Positions 1 to 5,157 of a stretch of 29,144 nucleotides of DNA are shown in pieces (within the stretch, counting starts at the first letter, position 1; each line of letters starts with the position of its first letter). The translations under genes were made by a program, and so were the position numbers. Source of the DNA: Solirubrobacter ginsenosidimutans (GTDB taxonomy: Bacteria > Actinomycetota > Thermoleophilia > Solirubrobacterales > Solirubrobacteraceae); contig NZ_JAPDOD010000083.1 of NCBI RefSeq assembly GCF_027587205.1, forward strand, positions 1-29,144, given 5' to 3'. The notes under the pieces were generated by a model, which saw only the letters and a list, made by a program, of their open reading frames with translations, was not told where the DNA came from and made no database searches.

Positions 1-1
1 G

Positions 2-235
2 GATCCGCTCGCGGACTTCGTGTTGCGCTCCGAGCTGACGCCCGGCGCGACCGTCATGGTCGAACCGGCGCCCGAAGGCTCCGACGAGGCGATCTCGCTC
101 ACGATCGTCACGCCGCCCGTGCCGAAGCCCGCGCCGGTGGGCGTCGGCGGACGCAAGGAAGGCGACGACGGCGAGTCCGTCGACGACACGGGGGCGCTCG
201 ACACGCCGCCGGTCGAGCCATCCGACGAGGCCTGA
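2..235 (+). CDS. C-terminal end of a Clp-type AAA+ ATPase (ClpC/ClpB-like), partial at 5' end
   Basis: An open frame enters from the left edge and stops at TGA 233-235. It begins DPLADFVLRSELTPGATVMV, which resembles the end of the second small domain of ClpA/B/C ATPases, where a D/NPLA...L..G.L.PGD.V pattern is common. This is followed by about 45 acidic, Pro-rich residues unlike a compact domain. Clp ATPases are hexameric protein unfoldases; ClpC-type members feed ClpP, ClpB-type members disaggregate. Only 77 codons are visible, so the subtype is not decidable and family assignment rests on this short C-terminal match. A strong hairpin follows the stop codon. Another AAA+ protein with a similar tail cannot be excluded. 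Confidence 0.5.
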   Translation, partial: DPLADFVLRSELTPGATVMVEPAPEGSDEAISLTIVTPPVPKPAPVGVGGRKEGDDGESVDDTGALDTPPVEPSDEA

Positions 236-245
236 CACGAGTTCT

Positions 246-271
246 GAGAGGGCGCCTTCGGGCGCCCTCTC
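246..271 (+). terminator. Perfect 11-bp GC-rich hairpin with TTCG loop after the Clp-like gene
   Basis: GAGAGGGCGCC (246-256), loop TTCG (257-260), then the exact reverse complement (261-271). It begins 11 nt after the Clp stop and is followed by CTGCTTCTGC, which is pyrimidine-rich but has no run of T, so termination may be partial or factor-assisted. The same bases can be read as part of a signal-peptide coding stretch for the next gene. Confidence 0.7.
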
Positions 272-285
272 TGCTTCTGCTGCTG

Positions 286-885
286 GTGCTGGCCGGGTGC
301 GGAGGAGCGCCGATGGGTGATCTGATCGAGGCCGCTGGGCGTGGCGATGCCGCCGAGGTGCGGCAGTTGCTGCACGAAGGTGCCGACGTGAACGCGCTAT
401 CTGCCTCCGGGCGCACCGCGGTGACCGCCGCCGCACTGGGCGATCACGTCGAGGCCGCGCGCGTCCTGATCTCCGCCGGGGCCGACGTTGACCTCCAGGA
501 CGCCGACCGAAACAACCCGCTGCTGGTGACGGGCGAGACCGGGTCGGTGGCGATGCTGCGCGAGGTGCTGAAGGCCTCGCCGAACCTCGGCGCGACGAAC
601 CGCTACGGCGGCGTCGCGGTCATCCCCGCCTCCGACCGCGGCCACGTGGACTACGTGCGCGAGATCCTCAAGACCGGCATCGACGTCGACCACGTCAACC
701 ACCTCGGCTGGACGGCGCTGCTCGAGGCCGTGATCCTCGGCGACGGTGGGCCGGCTCACGTGGAGATCGTGCGGCTGCTGCTCGCCGCGGGCGCGGATCG
801 CTCGATCGCCGACCGCGACGGCGTCACCGCGCTGCAGCACGCCCGCGATCGCGGTTACGACGACATGGTCGCCCTGCTCAGCTGA
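286..885 (+). CDS. Ankyrin-repeat protein, probable lipoprotein with uncertain start
   Basis: The protein carries about five ankyrin repeats from the MGDLIEAA segment to the end; repeat hallmarks such as GADVNA, GRTAVTAAALGDH, GADVDLQDADRNNPLL, GWTALLEAV and GADRSIADRDGVTALQ are visible. Ankyrin repeats bind protein partners; no enzyme domain is present. The first canonical start, GTG 286, gives only VLAGCGG before the repeats. Reading upstream in the same frame gives RVLRGRLRAPSLLLLLVLAGC: basic n-region, Leu core and an LAGC lipobox, a textbook lipoprotein signal. That stretch contains only CTG candidates (232, overlapping the previous stop as CTGA, or 244) and no ATG, GTG or TTG. The true start is therefore open: CTG with a lipoprotein signal, or a cytoplasmic protein from ATG 313. 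It ends 8 nt into the convergent gene at 878. Confidence 0.75.
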   Translation: MLAGCGGAPMGDLIEAAGRGDAAEVRQLLHEGADVNALSASGRTAVTAAALGDHVEAARVLISAGADVDLQDADRNNPLLVTGETGSVAMLREVLKASPNLGATNRYGGVAVIPASDRGHVDYVREILKTGIDVDHVNHLGWTALLEAVILGDGGPAHVEIVRLLLAAGADRSIADRDGVTALQHARDRGYDDMVALLS

Positions 886-1084
886 AACAGTCGTTCCCGC
901 AGCGCTCAAGCGCCAGCGTGACCAGCGTCACGAAGCCGATCCCGAGGACGATCGCGCTGACGATCACGGCCGCCAGCGCGCAGACGAGTCGATCCTCGCG
1001 GACCTTGTAGGCGCGGCGGATCAGCCACCCGTCGCCGAACAGGGCGAGGGCGAGCACGAGGAACTCGACGACGAGCAGCGGCAT
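878..1084 (-). CDS. Small hypothetical membrane protein, two predicted TM segments
   Basis: A 68-residue frame from ATG 1084, with an in-frame stop just upstream so no longer form exists. It has two hydrophobic stretches: about residues 3-22 (LLVVEFLVLALALFGDGWLI) and about 35-60 (ALAAVIVSAIVLGIGFVTL), separated by a charged RRAYKVREDR loop. This composition is unlike a random antisense frame here, since those are usually Arg/Ala-rich. It converges on the ankyrin gene with an 8-nt overlap of ends. No good Shine-Dalgarno is visible. I do not recognise a family; it could be a small inner-membrane protein of the two-helix type common in actinobacteria. Confidence 0.55.
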   Translation of the reverse strand: MPLLVVEFLVLALALFGDGWLIRRAYKVREDRLVCALAAVIVSAIVLGIGFVTLVTLALERCGNDCFS

Positions 1085-1181
1085 CGGCTACACCGGGCAC
1101 TCGTAGCCGAAGACGGCGGGAACGAGGAACGAGCTGGCTTGACTCCAGGTGGCAAACAGCATGGACGGAGTGTCCGCCGTA

Positions 1182-1198
1182 GTTGACCGTCGGTCAAC
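1182..1198. promoter_or_regulatory. TetR-operator-like palindrome, copy 1
   Basis: GTTGACCG-T-CGGTCAAC is a perfect 8-bp inverted repeat around one central base. This form (TTGACCGNCGGTCAA) resembles operators of TetR-family repressors. It lies between the small membrane gene (start 1084, minus) and the cyclase gene (start 1330, plus), so it could control either. Confidence 0.6.
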
Positions 1199-1216
1199 AC
1201 GGAGCTAACAGGCGTT

Positions 1217-1233
1217 AATGACCGTCGGTCAAC
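1217..1233. promoter_or_regulatory. TetR-operator-like palindrome, copy 2
   Basis: Second copy, 35 bp downstream of the first and sharing the 15-nt core TGACCGTCGGTCAAC; its outer left arm is AA instead of GT, so the palindrome is intact over 6 bp per arm. Two identical cores 35 bp apart suggest cooperative binding of repressor dimers. No TetR-type gene is in the window. Confidence 0.55.
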
Positions 1234-1329
1234 AAGCGCCGCAAGGCGCGGCGATCCGACCCTCGAGGGATAGGTCGCCCAACCCTAGGGTCAATAGGCC
1301 GCAGGGAGCCGATCGGTGCAGAGTGAGCC

Positions 1330-3108
1330 ATGGCCCGCCGCTTCGCACCGTTCGGTCCGCGCCGCGTGCGGCGTCCGGCGCTGATGCTCGCGGTGGCGCT
1401 GCTGGCGGCGGCAGGCTGGACCGTCGTGTGGGCGACCGACGGCCTGCACACGTGGGAGGTCGGGACCGTGGACGCGCGCTTCCGGCTGCGCGGGGCGCGG
1501 CCGGCGCAGAACTTCGCGGTCATCGAGCTCGACGACGCCACGATCGGGGAGCTCGGAGAGCGGCCGCCGCTGCGACGCTCTCGCTACGCGACCGCCATCG
1601 ACAAGCTGCGGCGGGCGGGCGCGCGGCTGATCGTCTTCGACATCCAGTTCACCGAGCCGACCAGGATGCGCGAGGACAATGCGCTCATCGAAGCCCTCGG
1701 CCGGGCGCGCCCGACGGTGCTGTCCACGACCGAGACCGATGGCCACGGCCACACGGCCGTCCTCGGCGGTGAAGACACGCAGCGAGCGTTCGGCGTGCGC
1801 GTCGGGAGCACGCTGTTGCCGAATGACTCAGGCGGCGTGATTCGCCGGATGGACTATTCGGTCGATGGGCTCAAGGGCTTGTGGGTCGTTGCCGCGGAGA
1901 CGCTGTGGCGCCGACCTGTGAGGCAGTTCGGCTCAGCCTTGATCGACTATGCCGGCCCTCCGGGGACCATCCAGGCCTACTCGCTGATCGACGTGCTGCG
2001 CGATCGGCTCCCGGCGGGCGCCGTCGCGGGGCGGATCGTCGTGGTCGGTGCCGCCGCGCCGTCGCTGGGGGACGTGCATCCGACCCCCACCTCGCCGAAC
2101 GGGGCTATGAACGGTCCTGAGGTGATCGCCAACACGATCTCGACCGTGCTGCGCGACAGGCCGTTGCGTGATCCGTCCTGGCCCGTCGCGGTGCTGGCGA
2201 TCGTGCTCTGCGCGGCGCTGGTCCCGCTCGCCGGGCTCAGGCTCACGCCGCTGCGCAGCCAGGCGCTCGGGCTCGCCTTCGCCGCGTGCTTCGTGGTGGC
2301 AGCCCAGGCGCTCTTCGACCATGGCCTCGTGCTGCCGGTGATCGCCCCGGCCGGGGCGTTGCTCTGCGCGGCGATCGGCGCCCTCGCGGTCCACTACGCG
2401 CTCTCCGCGTCCGAGCAGCGCCGCACCCACGAGCTGTTCGCCCGCTTCGTCGGCGAGCCGGTCGTGCGCGAGTTGCTCACGCGTCAGGACGGCGGGCTGC
2501 TCGGCGGCGTCCGCCGCGACGGGACGGTGCTGTTCGCCGACCTGCACGGGTTCACCGCGCTGGCCGAGCGGCTCGAGCCGGAAGCCACGATCGAGGTCAT
2601 GAACCGCTACCTCGGAGAGATGAGCGACGCCGTGATGGCGCAGCGGGGCACGCTGGTCAGCTTCCTGGGCGACGGGGTCATGGCGGTCTTCGGCGCACCG
2701 CTCGAGCAGCCCGACCATGCCGATCGCGCGCTCGCCGCCGCGCGCGAGATGCTCGACATCCGGCTCCCGCGCGTCAACGACTGGCTCCGCGCGCAAGCGC
2801 TGAGCGAGCCGCTGCGGATGGGGATCGGGATGAGCTCGGGCGACGTGATGTCGGGGCACGTCGGCTCGGCGCGTCGCGTGGAGTACGCCGCGGTCGGGGA
2901 TACCACGAATGTCGCGTCCCGGCTCGAGACGCTGACGCGTGACCTCGGCGCCGCGCTGTTGATCTCCGACGCGACCCGGAGCCGCCTGTCGGCGCCGCCC
3001 GAGGATCTGCTCTCGCTGGGTGAGCTCAAGCTCCGCGGCCGGGACGGGCGGATCGTCGTCTGGGCGCTCGATCGGGCCTCCCACCGGATCGAGGAGCACA
3101 CCTCCTAA
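1330..3108 (+). CDS. CHASE2-domain class III adenylate/guanylate cyclase
   Basis: A 592-residue membrane receptor cyclase. Order: basic N-terminus; TM helix about 17-37; CHASE2 sensor domain about 40-265, presumably outside the membrane; three TM helices about 277-360 (the usual CHASE2 arrangement); then a cytoplasmic class III cyclase domain about 395-575. It would turn ATP or GTP into a cyclic nucleotide in response to an external signal. Metal-binding Asp404 (LFADLHGFT) and Asp448 (LGDGVMAVFG) and transition-state Asn527 and Arg531 (TTNVASRLE) are present. The substrate-selecting positions are unusual: Ser444 stands where Lys is expected before the GD motif, and Ala520 where Asp or Thr is expected (EYAAVGD). 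Start ATG 1330 precedes the basic region and first TM; a purine-rich stretch lies upstream. The 3' end overlaps the convergent kinase gene by 4 nt. Upstream palindromes suggest repression control. Family is certain; substrate and activity are not. Confidence 0.92.
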   Translation: MARRFAPFGPRRVRRPALMLAVALLAAAGWTVVWATDGLHTWEVGTVDARFRLRGARPAQNFAVIELDDATIGELGERPPLRRSRYATAIDKLRRAGARLIVFDIQFTEPTRMREDNALIEALGRARPTVLSTTETDGHGHTAVLGGEDTQRAFGVRVGSTLLPNDSGGVIRRMDYSVDGLKGLWVVAAETLWRRPVRQFGSALIDYAGPPGTIQAYSLIDVLRDRLPAGAVAGRIVVVGAAAPSLGDVHPTPTSPNGAMNGPEVIANTISTVLRDRPLRDPSWPVAVLAIVLCAALVPLAGLRLTPLRSQALGLAFAACFVVAAQALFDHGLVLPVIAPAGALLCAAIGALAVHYALSASEQRRTHELFARFVGEPVVRELLTRQDGGLLGGVRRDGTVLFADLHGFTALAERLEPEATIEVMNRYLGEMSDAVMAQRGTLVSFLGDGVMAVFGAPLEQPDHADRALAAAREMLDIRLPRVNDWLRAQALSEPLRMGIGMSSGDVMSGHVGSARRVEYAAVGDTTNVASRLETLTRDLGAALLISDATRSRLSAPPEDLLSLGELKLRGRDGRIVVWALDRASHRIEEHTS

Positions 3109-4352
3109 CCCGTCGTGCGGGTCTCCGGCTCGGCGTCGCGGCCGGCGAGCAACGCGTCCAGCGCCAGCCGCGCGAACAGCCGCGCGCGACCGAGGTCCTC
3201 GACGTCGTACGGGCGTCCGTCGCGCCGGTCCAGCATCGAGAGCACTCCGAGCGGCCCGTCCGGGCCCTCTAGGGGGACGAGCATCATCGAGCTCGGCACG
3301 AAGCCCGTTCGCTGGGCGAATCCCGCGTCCCAGTCGGGGTCGTCGTGGACGTCGGCGACGAGCTGCGGACGCCCGTTCTCGATCACCCGGGAAGCGATGC
3401 CGCGGCCGGGGTCGAGCTCGCGGCCGACGATCTCCTCCGCACCGGCGCCCCACGCCGCGTAATAGAGCAGGCTCCCACCGGGACGCACCAGCGCGAGCGA
3501 GCTGGCCGCGGCGTCGAACACCCCGGCGACCGTGCGGACGACCGACTCGAGCAACGGTCGCCGCGAGGGGTCGATGTCGATCACGACCGCCATGTCGCGT
3601 CCGTCCCCGCCGCGCAGGCGGCCGCCCAGCGCTTCGGCGAAGGCCGCCATCGACGGCGTGCGCTCACGCGGGTCGACCGCCAGCGCGGCCCGCAGCGCCT
3701 GGGTGAGCGCGGGGGTCGCGCCCGCCAGCGGACCCGGCGCGCCGAGCGGCGGCGGGTGGCCGGCGATCAGCGTCCACGCGCTGGAGGCCAGGCCGTAGAC
3801 GTCGGTGCGGGCGGTGACCGCGCCTCCGGCGTAGGTCTCGGGCGCCATGTAGCCGGGCGTGCCGATCTCCATCGTGCCTTCGTGGGTGAACGTCCGGGCG
3901 ATGCCGAAGTCGACGACGACGATGCCGCGATCCGGTGAGAGCATCAGGTTCTGCGGCTTGACGTCGCGGTGGACCGTCTGCTGCTCGTGGACGTACGCCA
4001 GTCCCTCGGCGGCCTGCAGCGTCCAGTTCAGGACATGGTCGGGCGGAAGGCCGGGATCGCCGTCGCGCGCCAGCACGCGGGCGAGCGTCACGCCGTCGAC
4101 CCACTCCATGATCAGGTAGCGCCCAGCCGGGTCCTCGACGAGGTCCAGGACCTTGACCACGCGCGGGTGGTCAAGGCTGCGCAGGACGCGCGCCTCGATC
4201 CTCTGCCGCTCGGCGTGGCGTTCGTCGAGGAGTCGCTTGGCGGCGACGCGCCGGCCGCTGACGTCGCGCGCGCGGTGCAGGCTGGCCATCGCGCCACGCT
4301 CGGCCTCGGGCCCGAGGACGTACCCGCCCGCGAGGAGCGTCCCCGACTTCAT
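3105..4352 (-). CDS. Serine/threonine protein kinase with C-terminal GAF domain
   Basis: A 415-residue PknB-type kinase fused to a GAF domain. Kinase landmarks, counted from ATG 4352: VAAK with catalytic Lys39; alpha-C Glu53; HRDVKPQN with Asp130 and Asn135; DFG Asp148; GTPGYMAPE at 164-172. The Gly-rich loop is degenerate (ERGAMASLH, residues 18-26, instead of GxGxxG), yet the rest of the catalytic set is intact, so activity is likely but nucleotide binding may be altered. Residues about 252-405 look like a GAF sensor (GRGIASRVIENGRP, PLGVLSMLDRRDG), following the kinase without a TM helix, so the protein is cytoplasmic. The in-frame extension further upstream is antisense to the FHA gene and is rejected; ATG 4352 overlaps the FHA stop as ATGA, indicating translational coupling. 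Probable partner: the FHA-HTH protein. Confidence 0.92.
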   Translation of the reverse strand: MKSGTLLAGGYVLGPEAERGAMASLHRARDVSGRRVAAKRLLDERHAERQRIEARVLRSLDHPRVVKVLDLVEDPAGRYLIMEWVDGVTLARVLARDGDPGLPPDHVLNWTLQAAEGLAYVHEQQTVHRDVKPQNLMLSPDRGIVVVDFGIARTFTHEGTMEIGTPGYMAPETYAGGAVTARTDVYGLASSAWTLIAGHPPPLGAPGPLAGATPALTQALRAALAVDPRERTPSMAAFAEALGGRLRGGDGRDMAVVIDIDPSRRPLLESVVRTVAGVFDAAASSLALVRPGGSLLYYAAWGAGAEEIVGRELDPGRGIASRVIENGRPQLVADVHDDPDWDAGFAQRTGFVPSSMMLVPLEGPDGPLGVLSMLDRRDGRPYDVEDLGRARLFARLALDALLAGRDAEPETRTTG

Positions 4353-5029
4353 CGCTCGCGCTCGCCGACGACGCCGGAGCGCAGCAGCAGCTCGACGAGC
4401 CGCACCCGCTTCTCGTTCTGCGGCAGGTCCTCGATGCCGAAGCGCCGGAACAGGGCGCGGAGGTGGGTCTTGACCGCCGCGACGGAGATCATCAGCTCGC
4501 CGGCGATGTCCTGGTTCGTCATCGGCGTGGCGAAGGTGTCCGCGCCGGCGAACGGCCGGCAGAGCAATACCGCGACACGCAGTTCCGCCTCCGAGATCGG
4601 CGGGCGCTCGTCCGCGCCGGCCGGCGTCACGGTTGGAGCCGAGGTTGCCTCGCTGCCGGGTGGGCTGCGGAACGCGAGCCGGGTCGCGCCGACCACGAGC
4701 GCATCCCCGTCCTGGAGTCGCTTGCGGCCCTTGACCCGTGCGCCATTGAGGAAGGTGCCATTGCGCGAGAGACCGTTGTCGGACAGCGTCCAGTGACCGT
4801 CGAGGCAATCGAGCTCCGCGTGCAGGCGCGAGACTTCGTGGTCCCAGGGGAGCCGGATGCCCGCGGTCGAGGCGCGGCCGATCGTGACCGGCGCTTGGCC
4901 GGGGTCGAGGGGCACGATCCGCTGTGCCCCGGATCCGTCGCGGAGGATCAGGAAGGCGGATTCGGAACGCTCAGCCTCGAGACGTGCCTTGAGCTCGGCG
5001 GGCGTTGCCTGGTGCAGAGGCCACTGCAC
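4349..5029 (-). CDS. FHA-domain protein with C-terminal LuxR-like HTH
   Basis: A 226-residue protein. Residues about 27-120 form an FHA domain: GR at 51-52, S67-R68-H70 and N90-G91-T92 are the phosphothreonine-binding signature, so it should dock on phosphorylated Thr, plausibly on the kinase encoded next to it. Residues about 145-215 form a helix-turn-helix (ISEAELRVAVLLCR, TNQDIAGELMISVAAVKTHL, RALFRRFGIEDLPQNEKR) like the LuxR/GerE type, implying DNA binding. The start is GTG 5029 because a -10-like TAGTGT ends exactly 7 nt before it, giving a leaderless mRNA. It is first in a two-gene operon with the kinase (ATGA overlap). FHA plus this HTH tail is, to my knowledge, frequent in Thermoleophilia; its targets are unknown. 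Confidence 0.88.
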   Translation of the reverse strand: MQWPLHQATPAELKARLEAERSESAFLILRDGSGAQRIVPLDPGQAPVTIGRASTAGIRLPWDHEVSRLHAELDCLDGHWTLSDNGLSRNGTFLNGARVKGRKRLQDGDALVVGATRLAFRSPPGSEATSAPTVTPAGADERPPISEAELRVAVLLCRPFAGADTFATPMTNQDIAGELMISVAAVKTHLRALFRRFGIEDLPQNEKRVRLVELLLRSGVVGERER

Positions 5030-5036
5030 GGGCGCG

Positions 5037-5066
5037 ACACTACCGGGCGCTCATCTGTCGCGACAA
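5037..5066 (-). promoter_or_regulatory. Leaderless promoter of the FHA-kinase operon
   Basis: On the minus strand: TTGTCG (5066-5061), 18-nt spacer, TAGTGT (5042-5037), then 7 nt to GTG 5029, so transcription would start at or next to the start codon. A perfect palindrome TGTCGCGACA (5056-5065) covers the -35 and could be an operator, though a 10-bp palindrome alone is expected by chance several times in this window. Confidence 0.5.
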
Positions 5067-5144
5067 CGTGATGATGAGAGTCGACTAGACGGTTGGGTAG
5101 TTCTTGTCGTTCGTTCATGTGACGCACGACAATGCGGTGCGGCG

Positions 5145-5150
5145 TAGCGT
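5145..5150 (+). promoter_or_regulatory. -10 element of the acylase gene, leaderless geometry
   Basis: TAGCGT (TANNNT) ends exactly 7 nt before ATG 5158, the start that gives a clean signal peptide. A -35-like GTGACG lies at 5119-5124 with a long 20-nt spacer. No Shine-Dalgarno is present, in keeping with a leaderless transcript. Confidence 0.45.
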
Positions 5151-5157
5151 GCCGCGG

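Larger units (their letters stand above)
1085..1329. other. Intergenic regulatory region before the cyclase gene
   Basis: About 245 nt with no credible gene. Besides the two TetR-like palindromes it holds a perfect 10-bp palindrome ACCCTAGGGT at 1282-1291, which includes a -10-like TAGGGT, and a purine-rich AGAGTGAG stretch just before ATG 1330 that can act as a weak ribosome binding site. Confidence 0.5.

Noticed and set aside
3020..4796. Plus-strand frames opposite the kinase and FHA genes
   Set aside because: Antisense to well-defined kinase, GAF and FHA motifs, without start signals or domains.
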